Part shown: positions 24,418 through 33,922 of the stretch, one piece after another | Layout: each line of letters opens with the position of its first letter | How positions within the stretch are numbered: position 1 is the stretch's first letter | Source: Enterobacter asburiae | Lineage (GTDB): Bacteria; Pseudomonadota; Gammaproteobacteria; Enterobacterales; Enterobacteriaceae | Assembly: GCA_011754535.1 (NCBI GenBank) | Contig: JAAQVN010000001.1 | Location: 2,604,001 to 2,668,000, forward strand | Reading direction: 5' to 3' | Length of the DNA: 64,000 nucleotides | The notes under the pieces: model-generated | The model's input: only the letters and a program-made list of their open reading frames with translations | What the model was told of the DNA's origin: nothing | The model's database searches: none | Translations under genes and position numbers: made by a program

Positions 24418-26547
24418 ATGCTCAATATATCGTGGGACCCTGTGTTGATCGCTGTCTCCTTTCTGGTGGCGTTTATCGCCTCCTTTGTGGCCCTGGATAG
24501 CGCCGGGAAAATTCCCCTTTCCAGCCGAAAAACAGCTTTGTTCTGGCGGATTGCCGGCGGGGTCACGCTGGGTATCGGGATTTGGTCAATGCACTTCATC
24601 GGCATGCTGTCCATGCAAATGCCGATGATGATGAGCTATGACTTATGGCTAACCCTTGCGTCTCTCGGCGTGGCGGTTGTCGCTTCCACAATAGCAATTA
24701 ACATTGCCGTTACGGGCAAACACCTCTCGCTCTTTCGGCTGTTCTTCGCCACGGTCATCCTCAGCGCTGGCGTGGTCTCCATGCACTATATCGGTATGGC
24801 CGCCCTGATGCTGGAAGGAAGCATCCTCTGGGATCGGCGCATTGTGAGTTTGTCCGTGGTGATTGCCGTTGTCGCCTCCGGCGTAGCGTTATGGCTGGCT
24901 TTCCGCCTTAGGGATAAGCACAAAGGGGTCTTTGTTACTCGCATTCTCGCCGCGTTAGTCATGGGTGCCGCCATTTGTGCAATGCACTATACAGGCATGA
25001 GTGCCGCACATTTCCATGAGATGGCGCGTACGCTCCCCGGCGGGGTCAGCGAGCTGGGATTATCCATCTGGGTTTCCGTCACCACGCTCTCCCTGCTCGG
25101 CATGATGTTAATTATTTCGCTTATTGATTCGCACTGGCGGACCAGCCGGCTGACGGACAACTTGCGCCAGCTCAACCGTCAGCTTGAGCTACAGGTCCGC
25201 TTTGACGCTCTCACCGGCCTCGCAAACCGCCACCAGATGGATATCCGAATGCAGGATTGTCTGCACAGCGCCTTGTTGAGTAACAAACAATTTGCCGTGA
25301 TCTTCCTGAATGTCGATCGCTTCAGACGCGTGAATGATACCTGGGGCCACAGCGTCGGCGATGAGTTATTAATCACCATTGCCCAACGCATCACGTCCCG
25401 GCTTACCCGCGAGATGACGCTTGCCAGGCTGGGTGGGGATGCCTTTATCCTGCTGGTTCCCGAATGTGACGAAGAAAAGCTCACTGCCCTGCTCACGACG
25501 CTGCTCGCGGATATGCGCCGTCCGTTTTCGCTTTGCGGACATACGCTGAGTACGACACTGAGCGCGGGTGTTAGCCTCTATCCTCAGGACGGAGAAACGC
25601 TGCATGAACTGAAGTTTAAGGCGGATGCCGCCTTACAACACGTTAAGCAAGACGGTCGTAACGGCTGGGCGATTTACTGCCCTGAGATGTCAACGGCAGT
25701 TCCGGCGCAGCCGGGTTTTCTGCAGGAACTTTCTCAGGCGCTGGAACGCGATCGGTTTGAACTCTGGTATCAGCCAACCTGGCATGCTGAAGATAAGACG
25801 ATCCACGGTTTTGAGGCCCTTCTGCGCTGGCGGCATCCGGAGCAAGGCGTTTTGCTGCCAGGTCTTTTTTTGCCCACGCTGGAACAAACGGGTTTGATTA
25901 TTCCGGTTGGCAACTGGGCCATTGAGGCCGCGTGTCGGCAGCTTCATTTCTGGACTGAACAAGGCTTCAGCCAGTGGACTTTGTCGCTCAACTTATCCCC
26001 CGTTCAGTTCGAACAGCCGGATATCTTTCACATCGTGTCCTCAATGCTGGAAAAATATAATCTGTCGCCTTCAAGGCTGATCCTGGAGGTAACGGAGAGT
26101 ACCGCGCTAAAAAATCTCGATCGCAGCATCGAGTTGCTCAATGCCTTTAACCATGCGGGGATCACCGTCTCTATTGACGATTTTGGTACGGGCTATTCCA
26201 ACCTGCTGATGCTGAGCGTTCTTCCGGCAAAAGAGCTAAAAATCGACAAGAGCTTTGTGGCCTCTATGCTGGAAAATGAAAAAAGCCGCAAGCTGGTGGA
26301 AACCATTATTAATATTGCCCGCACCATGGAGATGCGTGTCGTTGCCGAGGGAATTGAAACGGACGAACAGCAGGCAATACTGACCAGCCTCGGCTGTGAT
26401 TATCTCCAGGGCTACCTTTTCTCCCGCCCTCTGCCCGCTGAACAGGTTCCATGGCTACTGCTACAGAAAAACTCAGATAAACAAATTGTACCGATGAATA
26501 AAATTCAAACGGACAACGCATTTATTTCACAAAAAAATCATGCCTGA
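24418..26547 (+). CDS. MHYT-GGDAF-EAL c-di-GMP phosphodiesterase-type protein
   Basis: The 709-residue product starts with a seven-helix MHYT sensor carrying three motifs (MHFIGM near 58, MHYIGM near 122, MHYTGM near 189), thought to bind copper and sense oxygen, CO or NO. The GGDEF domain follows with the signature changed to GGDAF near 340, so cyclase activity is unlikely. The EAL domain keeps EALLRW near 465, DDFGTGYSN and EGIET, the catalytic residues for c-di-GMP hydrolysis. It is 92 bases upstream of dgcM on the same strand, so the two may be co-expressed. No such gene stands beside dgcM in E. coli K-12. Confidence 0.9.
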   Translation: MLNISWDPVLIAVSFLVAFIASFVALDSAGKIPLSSRKTALFWRIAGGVTLGIGIWSMHFIGMLSMQMPMMMSYDLWLTLASLGVAVVASTIAINIAVTGKHLSLFRLFFATVILSAGVVSMHYIGMAALMLEGSILWDRRIVSLSVVIAVVASGVALWLAFRLRDKHKGVFVTRILAALVMGAAICAMHYTGMSAAHFHEMARTLPGGVSELGLSIWVSVTTLSLLGMMLIISLIDSHWRTSRLTDNLRQLNRQLELQVRFDALTGLANRHQMDIRMQDCLHSALLSNKQFAVIFLNVDRFRRVNDTWGHSVGDELLITIAQRITSRLTREMTLARLGGDAFILLVPECDEEKLTALLTTLLADMRRPFSLCGHTLSTTLSAGVSLYPQDGETLHELKFKADAALQHVKQDGRNGWAIYCPEMSTAVPAQPGFLQELSQALERDRFELWYQPTWHAEDKTIHGFEALLRWRHPEQGVLLPGLFLPTLEQTGLIIPVGNWAIEAACRQLHFWTEQGFSQWTLSLNLSPVQFEQPDIFHIVSSMLEKYNLSPSRLILEVTESTALKNLDRSIELLNAFNHAGITVSIDDFGTGYSNLLMLSVLPAKELKIDKSFVASMLENEKSRKLVETIINIARTMEMRVVAEGIETDEQQAILTSLGCDYLQGYLFSRPLPAEQVPWLLLQKNSDKQIVPMNKIQTDNAFISQKNHA

Positions 26548-26639
26548 CGGGTATGAGTAGAGTATGTTTCAAGGGAGTACATGCGAGTCAATTCCGCCAT
26601 GATTGTCAGGCATATCGTGCCGATGAACAGGAAAATACT

Positions 26640-27872
26640 ATGTCGCAAAATAGTTTTGATGCGCTTAATGCAATTAAAACGCCCGTGTGGCTCATTTCTC
26701 CTGTTTCGGAACAGATTGTTTTTGCAAATGTGGCCGCAATACAGCTGACGGGTAATAAAACGCTGACCGACCTGCGCAAAGGTTCCTGTTCTGCCAGTGC
26801 GCAAACCGTACTGTCGTTGTACGTTCCCGAACTGAAAAATCATCACGATATTGTCGAGATCTGGACAATTAGCCGGGGCGGGCAGGACGCCCCCTTAAGC
26901 TGTCGCCTCTCACTCACCCACGCCACGCCGTATGGTGATGTTATCGTTTTCGAAGGGATCTCTTCCCACGCCCCCTCAGGCCTGAAAGCCAGCCGTTCCG
27001 CAACCTATCAGCGCAAGAAACAGGGATTTTACGCACGCTTTTTCCTGACCAACAGCGCGCCGATGCTGCTCATCGATCCTGCCCGTGACGGGCAAGTTGT
27101 CGATGCAAACCTGGCCGCGCTCAGCTTTTACGGTTATACGCATGATGAGATGTGCTGCAAACATACCTGGGAAATTAACACGCTTGGCAGAGGCGTCATG
27201 CCCATCATGACGGAGATCGCCGCACTGCCCGGCGGACATAAGCCACTCAATTTTATTCACCGCCTTGCCGATGGCACCACCCGCCATGTCCAGACCTATG
27301 CGGGCCCCATCGAGATCTACGGTGACAAACTGATGCTGTGCATAATCCATGATATTACGGAGCAAAAGAGGCTTGAGCAGGAGCTGGAAAATGCTGCATT
27401 ACGTGACTCGATGACGGGGTTACTCAACCGACGTCAGTTTTACAATGTTATCGACCAAACCAGCCTGAGCCACCTTTCTGCACAGCAGCAGTTTAGCCTG
27501 CTGCTGGTGGATACCGATCATTTTAAAAACATCAATGATCTTTTCGGTCACCTGAAAGGTGATGAAGTGCTTATCGCCCTATCCCGAACGCTGGAAGCCT
27601 GCTGCAGACAAGATGACCTGGTGTTCCGCTGGGGCGGTGAAGAGTTTGTCATCCTGTTGCCGCGCACGTCTCTTGAAACGGCTCTGAAGATTGCCGAATC
27701 CGTCCGTGCGGCGGTCGCCCATATCACCCTTCCAGGCTTACCACGGTTTACCGTCAGCATTGGCGTGGCGCGGCATGACCCGGAAGAGAGTATCGACGCA
27801 CTGTTTAAACGTGTCGACGATGCGCTCTATCGCGCCAAAAACGATGGGCGTAATAAAGTCCTTGCGGCATGA
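26640..27872 (+). CDS. dgcM: diguanylate cyclase DgcM
   Basis: The start at 26640 follows AGGAAAATACT and gives 410 residues, equal to E. coli DgcM (YdaM); the frame is open 29 codons further upstream. An N-terminal and a central PAS-like domain (residues 10-90 and 130-240) precede a GGDEF domain with the intact active site GGEEF near 332 and an inhibitory-site RQDD five residues before it. The enzyme makes c-di-GMP and in E. coli also binds MlrA to turn on csgD and curli. Position close to zntB is as in E. coli. Confidence 0.92.
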   Translation: MSQNSFDALNAIKTPVWLISPVSEQIVFANVAAIQLTGNKTLTDLRKGSCSASAQTVLSLYVPELKNHHDIVEIWTISRGGQDAPLSCRLSLTHATPYGDVIVFEGISSHAPSGLKASRSATYQRKKQGFYARFFLTNSAPMLLIDPARDGQVVDANLAALSFYGYTHDEMCCKHTWEINTLGRGVMPIMTEIAALPGGHKPLNFIHRLADGTTRHVQTYAGPIEIYGDKLMLCIIHDITEQKRLEQELENAALRDSMTGLLNRRQFYNVIDQTSLSHLSAQQQFSLLLVDTDHFKNINDLFGHLKGDEVLIALSRTLEACCRQDDLVFRWGGEEFVILLPRTSLETALKIAESVRAAVAHITLPGLPRFTVSIGVARHDPEESIDALFKRVDDALYRAKNDGRNKVLAA

Positions 27873-27946
27873 AACTGGAGTATCGGGAAAAGCCCCGCTA
27901 CAATGCCCAGCTTAAGTAAATTAACGACGGGTGGGTTGTGGCGACA

Positions 27947-28087
27947 ATGGGAAAGACAGAATTAATACTCACCTTAATTATTTTCTTGCTTATTATATTT
28001 GGCTTATGGTTTATTTTCAGCGGCGAGATTTGGTATTTCGTTGAATATCTGGAAAACAGTCTCTACCCCACTTTTGACGCACTGTAG
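27947..28087 (+). CDS. small membrane protein, 46 residues
   Basis: A frame starting MGKTELILTLIIFLLIIFGL encodes one strong membrane helix (residues 5-25) and an aromatic, acidic tail (EIWYFVEYLENSLYPTFDAL). GGTGGG lies upstream of the ATG. It stands 74 bases after dgcM and is followed by a terminator about 130 bases on, so it may be the last gene of the dgcM transcript. I do not recognise a name; the topology is that of small regulatory membrane proteins. Confidence 0.55.
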   Translation: MGKTELILTLIIFLLIIFGLWFIFSGEIWYFVEYLENSLYPTFDAL

Positions 28088-28215
28088 TGCACGTTTAATT
28101 TATTGTTTCACCTACCGAATTTGTCAGGTATCTGCATTGCCCTTAGCCACGTAAGATACGCGGCGTTATCCTCCAACAATGTTGATAACGAATCACTAAA
28201 TCATTTGCTTATTTC

Positions 28216-28240
28216 GCCCGTTCTCTGACGGGCTTTTTTT
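28216..28240 (+). terminator. rho-independent terminator
   Basis: GCCCGT-TCTCTG-ACGGGC followed by seven T residues, after dgcM and the small membrane ORF. Confidence 0.85.
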
Positions 28241-28277
28241 ATTTCCGGTTATTAAGCAAAACAACGATTCTTGTCCG

Positions 28278-29177
28278 TCAGTCGTCATGTTGTTGCAGCA
28301 CCGCTCTGCTCCAGTCATAAAAGGCGCGCACCGAAGGCGGAAGATAGCGGTTTTGTGGATAGACAAGCGAAAGCGGTAAATCGTAAGAGAGGTTCTCCAT
28401 ACAGCGAACCAACGCCCCGCTCTTCAGATACGGCTCAGCCAGATAGCTGGCCACGCGAATTAATCCGAGCCCTTGAATTCCGGCCTGGATATAGGCGTCG
28501 GTATCATCGACGATCAGCGACTCTTTCATGTGGATTGCACAATCGCCGTCATCACGCGTAAAAAACCAGTCGATGGTGCGCCCGGTACGGTGGTTCAGGT
28601 AGCCGACGGCGCAATGCTTTTCCAGTTGGTCGAGATTTTCCGGCTTACCACAGGCGTCTATATAGCCCGGTGAAGCCAGAACAACCCATCTGAAGTTCGC
28701 CAGAGGGCGCGCGACCAGCGTCGTTGAATCTTCGATCCTCCCGGTGCGGATCACGCAGTCATACCCTTCCTGAATGATGTCCTCCACGCTATCGCTCGAA
28801 CAGAGTACCAACTCCAGCCCGGGATACTGGCGCAGAAATTCCGGGAGACAGGGAAGAATGCAGTGTCGGGCAAGAGACTGCGGCATACCGACTTTTAAAC
28901 GGCCTCTGGGCTGTGCGGATCTGGCGGGAAAGGAAGACTCCACTGTCGCAATATCCGCCAGCAGCCGTTTGCTCTCGTCATAGTAACGCCGGCCCTCTGC
29001 GGTCACGCTGAGCTTCCGGGTGGTGCGTTGTAAAAGTTGAATACCCAGGTATGTCTCCAGTTCCTTAACGACCCGCGATACGGTTGAACGTGGTAGCCCC
29101 AGCGCTTCTGCCGCCCTGGCGAAGCTATGGGTGTCGACCACGCAAACATATACCCGCATTGATTCCAGTTTATCCAT
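28278..29177 (-). CDS. LysR-family transcriptional regulator
   Basis: The 299-residue product has the LysR winged helix-turn-helix at residues 1-60 (FARAAEALGLPRSTVSRVVK) and a periplasmic-binding-protein-like effector domain from about 90. It belongs to the branch near PgrR/DmlR-type regulators by length and motifs. It is divergent from the NmrA-like reductase gene at 29320, with 142 bases between, the usual arrangement for a LysR protein and its target. Effector unknown. Confidence 0.88.
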   Translation of the reverse strand: MDKLESMRVYVCVVDTHSFARAAEALGLPRSTVSRVVKELETYLGIQLLQRTTRKLSVTAEGRRYYDESKRLLADIATVESSFPARSAQPRGRLKVGMPQSLARHCILPCLPEFLRQYPGLELVLCSSDSVEDIIQEGYDCVIRTGRIEDSTTLVARPLANFRWVVLASPGYIDACGKPENLDQLEKHCAVGYLNHRTGRTIDWFFTRDDGDCAIHMKESLIVDDTDAYIQAGIQGLGLIRVASYLAEPYLKSGALVRCMENLSYDLPLSLVYPQNRYLPPSVRAFYDWSRAVLQQHDD

Positions 29178-29319
29178 GTTCCCACCGCGCCTGAAAAGAT
29201 CAATTATCCCATTATTACGAACAGTCTAACTTATGCCTGTCGTCTTATCGAATGCAGCTATCTGACATAACCTTGCTCAAGTTGCAGTAGAAAGGCGATT
29301 TAACAAAGAGAGGCACAGC

Positions 29320-30249
29320 ATGAAAGAACGTGATATCAAGACAGGCGAAAAAGTATTAGTGCTTGGTGCAGGACAATTGGGCGCTGCCGTACTGGAGTAT
29401 CTGGTTCCGGCAGTCACGCAGCGCGATGGCGCTGTTACCGTTATCGTATCGCCCGGATCCTGGGATAGCCGGGGTAAACTTCAGTCCGAAATTCATCAAA
29501 AACTGGCTGATGCAGGGGCAGAATTCATCGCGGTCGATGTCGCCGTCAGCTCCACTGAAACGTTAAAAACCCGTTTTGTGGATTTTGACACCGTGATCAA
29601 CTGCATGGGGTTTGTCGCCGGAGCGGGTACACAGCTCAAAATTACCCGCGCGGTACTGGAAGCCGGCGTAAACCGCTATTTCCCCTGGCAGTTCGGCGTG
29701 AATTACGATGTGGTCGGCAAAGGGAGCGGCCAGCCCGTCTGGGACGAGCAGTATGATGTCAGGTCGCTCTTGCGGGAACAGAACGCGACGGAATGGGTGA
29801 TTGTTTCAACCGGTATGTTTACCAGCTTTCTCTTCGAACCGGCATTTAATGTGGTGAATTTATCCGAAAAAACCATTAATGCGCTCGGAGGATGGGACAC
29901 GCAGGTCACAGTCACGTCTCCCGCGGATATTGGTCGGCTGACCACCGAAATTTATTTGCATCATCCGCAGATCGTAAATGAGGTGATATTTGTCGCAGGT
30001 GAAACCACTTCTTATGGGAAACTGGCCGAAACGGTTGAACGCACGACAAGACAAGCCTTTGCCAAAAACGTTCTAACGCTCCCGGATCTGCTGGATGCAC
30101 TGCATTTAAATCCGGATGACCAGATGCTCCGCTATCGCGCGGCCTTCGCCCGAGGAGACGGCATGTGGTGGCCGATGAGTAACACCTGGAATGTACAGAA
30201 TAATATACCGACTCAAGATATTGAATCATGGCTTAAAACCGTTATGTAG
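29320..30249 (+). CDS. NmrA/isoflavone-reductase-like NAD(P)-dependent oxidoreductase
   Basis: The 309-residue product starts with a Rossmann motif VLGAGQLG near residue 15 and has the NmrA-like features INCMGFVAGAGTQ and RYFPWQFGVNYD. The usual catalytic Tyr-x3-Lys of extended SDRs is not evident, as in the atypical NmrA branch. Substrate unknown; relatives reduce aromatic or enol compounds. The start follows AAAGAGAGGCAC. It is divergent from a LysR gene and its 3' end overlaps the AraC gene on the other strand by eight bases. Confidence 0.8.
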   Translation: MKERDIKTGEKVLVLGAGQLGAAVLEYLVPAVTQRDGAVTVIVSPGSWDSRGKLQSEIHQKLADAGAEFIAVDVAVSSTETLKTRFVDFDTVINCMGFVAGAGTQLKITRAVLEAGVNRYFPWQFGVNYDVVGKGSGQPVWDEQYDVRSLLREQNATEWVIVSTGMFTSFLFEPAFNVVNLSEKTINALGGWDTQVTVTSPADIGRLTTEIYLHHPQIVNEVIFVAGETTSYGKLAETVERTTRQAFAKNVLTLPDLLDALHLNPDDQMLRYRAAFARGDGMWWPMSNTWNVQNNIPTQDIESWLKTVM

Positions 30250-31111
30250 CCATGCGTTTATCCCGCCCCGGTGGCGCGCCAAACATACGGGCATATTCAC
30301 GGGTAAACTGCGAAACACTGGCATAACCGACCGTATACGCCGCCTGTGCGATCCCTGCGCCATCGACAAGCATCAGGCGGCGGGCATGGATAAGGCGTAG
30401 CTGTTTCTGAAATTGCAGGGGCGAAATCGTGGTTATCGCACGAAAATGCTGATGGAATACGGACACGCTCATGCCCGCCACGTCAGCAAGCTCCTCAACG
30501 CTTATCGTACGTGTAAACTCCTTACGCAACATTGCGACCACACGGCTAATTCGTCCGGAGTGGCTATCCGCCGCGCCCAGGGCGCGAATAGCAGGACCAT
30601 GGACACTGCGAAGCAACCAGTAATGCAGCTCTCGCCGTAGCCCATCCCCAAGAACCGCCATCGCCTCCGGTTGTTCAAATAACCTGGCCAGCCGGTAAGC
30701 CGCATCCGTCACGTCAGCATTCATTGGCTCAACCCCAACGCAAGGCGCGTCCCTCTGCTCTGCTTGCACAGCATCCTGCAACTCGCGCAGGATGGCGATA
30801 TCCAGTTCCAGCACCAGGGAATAGTAGGGATGGCGAAGGCTGGCCTGGGTAATCTGACTGAGGGTCGGCACATCGGCGGCAATCACCATCGCCTCGCCGG
30901 GGCCATATTCAAAACTTTCCGTCCCCGTAGCGACGCGTTTGCGACCCTGCAACAGCATCGCCATCAGCGGTCTGTTGATCGCCGCCTGCAGGTCGCCCGG
31001 ATGCAAAGCCCGGATAATCGTCAACCCTGGAACCGGCGTTACGGCAACCCCGCTACGGTCGACGTGAGCATCGGCATACCGGCGGCAGAGATCGAACAGG
31101 AGATCGCGCAT
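30242..31111 (-). CDS. AraC-family transcriptional regulator
   Basis: I choose the ATG at 31111 (GAAAGAG upstream; product 289 residues), because the 70 residues encoded by the open frame before it show no domain. The N-terminal half matches the AraC-type cupin-like domain of the YqhC group (RPLMAMLLQGRKRVATG). The C-terminal 100 residues contain two helix-turn-helix motifs (VEELADVAGMSVSVFHQHFR and GIAQAAYTVGYASVSQFTRE). It is divergent from the SDR gene at 31269 with 157 bases between, so it probably controls that gene. In E. coli YqhC activates an aldehyde reductase. Confidence 0.87.
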   Translation of the reverse strand: MRDLLFDLCRRYADAHVDRSGVAVTPVPGLTIIRALHPGDLQAAINRPLMAMLLQGRKRVATGTESFEYGPGEAMVIAADVPTLSQITQASLRHPYYSLVLELDIAILRELQDAVQAEQRDAPCVGVEPMNADVTDAAYRLARLFEQPEAMAVLGDGLRRELHYWLLRSVHGPAIRALGAADSHSGRISRVVAMLRKEFTRTISVEELADVAGMSVSVFHQHFRAITTISPLQFQKQLRLIHARRLMLVDGAGIAQAAYTVGYASVSQFTREYARMFGAPPGRDKRMAT

Positions 31112-31268
31112 AGACACTCTTTCAGGCAAGTTTTTAAGCCATAGTATGCGGTCATTCTCAACAGAACAAACCATGAAAAGAGAAACAGGCAAAAGATAAC
31201 CAGAATCAGGCAAAGTGGATGAGTGGCCTTCTCCTACTGTAAAAGCTCCACCAAACAGAGGATACACC

Positions 31269-32024
31269 ATGAGTAAAATTGCACTTATCACCGGCGCCAA
31301 TCGTGGTCTTGGCCGTAACACCGCCCTCTCTGTCGCGCGTCAGGGGGGCGATATTATCGTCGCTTACAGAGGAAATACCCCTCAGGCTGAAGCGGTTGTC
31401 GCGGAAATCCGCACCCTTGGTCGTAAGGCGATTGCGATTCAACTGGATGTGGCGGAGACGACGACTTTCCCGGCATTTGCCGAAACTCTGCGTCAACAAC
31501 TCGCCGAGGTCTGGCAGCGCGACACCTTCGACCACCTGATAAATAACGCAGGTCATGGCGAGTTTGCCGGGGTGGGCGAGACCACCGAAGCGCAGTTCGA
31601 CGGGCTGTTCAGTGTCCATGTCAAAGGGGTATTTTTCCTGATCCAGACCCTTTTACCCCTGCTGGCGGACAGCGGGCGCATCATCAACTTCTCGTCCGGC
31701 CTGACCCGGGTATCGTACCCTGGGTTCTCCGCTTACGCGGCGGCAAAAGCGGCGGTGGAAATGCTCAGCGTTTATCTGGCACGCGAGCTGGGCCCGCGCG
31801 GCATCACCGTCAATACCATCGCGCCAGGCGCCATTGAAACCGATTTTGGCGGCGGCCTGGTTCGCGACAACGCAGATGTCAACGCGCAGTTTGCCGCCAT
31901 GACCGCGCTCGGGCGGGTCGGCGTTTCCGACGATATCGGGCCGATGGTCGCCAGCCTGCTGCGTGATGATAACCGTTGGGTAACCGCACAGCGCATTGAA
32001 GTGTCGGGCGGGCAAACCATCTGA
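31269..32024 (+). CDS. short-chain dehydrogenase/reductase
   Basis: The 251-residue product is a classical SDR: TGANRGLGR (cofactor loop) near residue 8, NNAG near 100, the catalytic Ser in INFSSG, and YAAAK (Tyr-x3-Lys) near 165. The arginine after the glycine loop and basic residues nearby suggest NADPH. The start at 31269 is the ATG that gives a normal SDR N-terminus (MSKIALITGA). Neighbour of a divergent AraC regulator. Substrate unknown. Confidence 0.88.
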   Translation: MSKIALITGANRGLGRNTALSVARQGGDIIVAYRGNTPQAEAVVAEIRTLGRKAIAIQLDVAETTTFPAFAETLRQQLAEVWQRDTFDHLINNAGHGEFAGVGETTEAQFDGLFSVHVKGVFFLIQTLLPLLADSGRIINFSSGLTRVSYPGFSAYAAAKAAVEMLSVYLARELGPRGITVNTIAPGAIETDFGGGLVRDNADVNAQFAAMTALGRVGVSDDIGPMVASLLRDDNRWVTAQRIEVSGGQTI

Positions 32025-32090
32025 ACAGGCCAAAAATACCGTCAGAAAAATGATGCTTTCAGCTGTGACGGGTGATGGTCAGAAGGAGGA

Positions 32091-32114
32091 ACTGGCGCCG
32101 CAAGCCGCGCCAGT
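32091..32114 (-). terminator. hairpin after mppA
   Basis: ACTGGCGC-CGCAAGCC-GCGCCAGT forms an eight-base stem seven bases past the mppA stop; the following minus-strand sequence is pyrimidine-rich (TTCCTCCTTCT) but not a pure T run. Confidence 0.55.
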
Positions 32115-32120
32115 ACTTGA

Positions 32121-33737
32121 TTAGTGCTTTTCAATATACATCGTCCGGCTATACGCCACGTCTTCCGGGTTGTTGATGGGGTAACCCTTCACCCAGGGCT
32201 TAATCAGGCGGCCGTTGGTATACTGGTAAATTGGCGCGATGGGCGCCTTCTCCATAAGAATTTTCTCCGCCATGTTGTAGTCGGCATTACGCGCTTTCGC
32301 CGTGGTTTCCAGCGTCGCCTGGTGAATAATCTTATCGTAGGCCGGGTCACTGAAACGGGAGATATTGCCGCTGTGGGTTGAGGTCAGCAGCGACAAAAAG
32401 GTTGATGGCTCGTTGTAATCGCCTACCCATGAGGCGCGGATCACGTCAAAGTTGCCGGTATTACGGCTGTCGATGTACGTTTTCCACTCCTGGTTTTGCA
32501 GCTTGACATCCACACCGAGATTTTTCTTCCACATGGAGGCCACCGCAATGGCGATTTTCTGGTGGTTTTCCGAGGTGTTGTACAGCAGGTTCAGCTTCAG
32601 GGGGCGCTGAGGACCGTAGCCTGCGGCCTGCAGCAAGGTTTTGGCCTGGGCGTTCAGCTCCTGCTGCGACATCTGCTCAAACGGCGAGGCGTCCGGGGTA
32701 AACCCTGCCGTCACGTCAGGCGTAAAGTGCCAGGCGGGTTTCTCTCCCGTGCCTAACACCTTTTCCGCCATAATGCGACGGTCGATAGTCATGCTCAGCG
32801 CAAGACGGACGCGGGCATCGGCCGTTGGGCCCTTTTGCGTGTTAAACGCATAGTAATACGTGCCCAGCTGAGGCGGCGTATACACCTGCCCCGGAATATC
32901 CTTCAGCAGCTTCTGATACATGTTTTTCGGGAACGATTCGGTAATATCAATATCCCCTGCCAGGTAGCGTTTGGTGGCCGACGATTCCTGATTAATCGGC
33001 ACGAAGGTGACCTTTTGCAGTACCGTTTTGGCATTGTCCCAGTAGTGCGTATTGGGCACCACAACCAGCTTTTCATTCACCACGCGGTCCTTCAGAACGT
33101 AAGCGCCGTTCCCCACCAGCGCGCCCGGCCGCGTCCACTCTTTACCGCTTTCTACGTTAGCTTTTTGTACTGGATAGAAGGCAAAGTTCGCCGTCAGGTT
33201 GCTGAACCACGGCAGAGGTTTGTCCAGCTGGACGCGTAACGTCCTGGCATCCACCGCCGTCACCCCCAGCGTATCGGGCGCGGCTTTACCGTCAATAATG
33301 GCCTGCGCGTTATTGATTCCCGCCAGCGCGGCAAACCAGGCAAACGGAGAGGTGGTTTTCGGGTCAACCAGACGCTGCCAGCTGTAGACGAAATCCTGGG
33401 CGGTGACAGGGGAACCGTCGGACCATTTCGCGTCATCGCGTAAGGTAAACGTCCAGATACGGTTATCATTACTCTGCCAGCGCGTCGCCACGCCCGGCAC
33501 CAGCTCCCCTTTCTCATTCTGATTAACCAGACCTTCGAAGAGATCGCGAATCACCTGAATCTCTGGCAACCCCACGGCTTTCGCCGGGTCCAGCGAAGCC
33601 GGTTCGTCTTTAATATGCCTGACCAGCTCCTGCTTTTGCGCCAGCGCAGTGCCCTGCGGCACATCAGCAGCAAAAGTAAGTGAAGAGAGTCCGCACAGGC
33701 ACAGTGCGGCAAAAAGACGCGAAACAGGATGCTTCAT
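32121..33737 (-). CDS. mppA: periplasmic murein peptide-binding protein MppA
   Basis: The 538-residue product (E. coli 537) has a signal peptide cut after TFA near 23 and the family-5 solute-binding fold with the motif IRDLFEGLVNQ near 62 and YSWQRLVDP. MppA binds the tripeptide L-Ala-gamma-D-Glu-meso-DAP and delivers it to the OppBCDF permease. Its divergent neighbour mpaA and the nearby ycjG act on the same peptide in the cytosol. OppA is the alternative, but length and context favour MppA. Confidence 0.9.
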   Translation of the reverse strand: MKHPVSRLFAALCLCGLSSLTFAADVPQGTALAQKQELVRHIKDEPASLDPAKAVGLPEIQVIRDLFEGLVNQNEKGELVPGVATRWQSNDNRIWTFTLRDDAKWSDGSPVTAQDFVYSWQRLVDPKTTSPFAWFAALAGINNAQAIIDGKAAPDTLGVTAVDARTLRVQLDKPLPWFSNLTANFAFYPVQKANVESGKEWTRPGALVGNGAYVLKDRVVNEKLVVVPNTHYWDNAKTVLQKVTFVPINQESSATKRYLAGDIDITESFPKNMYQKLLKDIPGQVYTPPQLGTYYYAFNTQKGPTADARVRLALSMTIDRRIMAEKVLGTGEKPAWHFTPDVTAGFTPDASPFEQMSQQELNAQAKTLLQAAGYGPQRPLKLNLLYNTSENHQKIAIAVASMWKKNLGVDVKLQNQEWKTYIDSRNTGNFDVIRASWVGDYNEPSTFLSLLTSTHSGNISRFSDPAYDKIIHQATLETTAKARNADYNMAEKILMEKAPIAPIYQYTNGRLIKPWVKGYPINNPEDVAYSRTMYIEKH

Positions 33738-33922
33738 AAGATCCCCTTTAATAAATTCAGGTAATAAGCAGATGCGTAATTATTTGTTTCGACAAAGAGA
33801 AATGCAAATAACTTACTCCTGAATAGTGATTTAAGGCAATTCTCAGCCGTTACGGAAACTATTTGATTAACAGCGTGTTTTGCACAACACTGCCAGTAGT
33901 GCTTTCTTTATCAGGATTTCGT

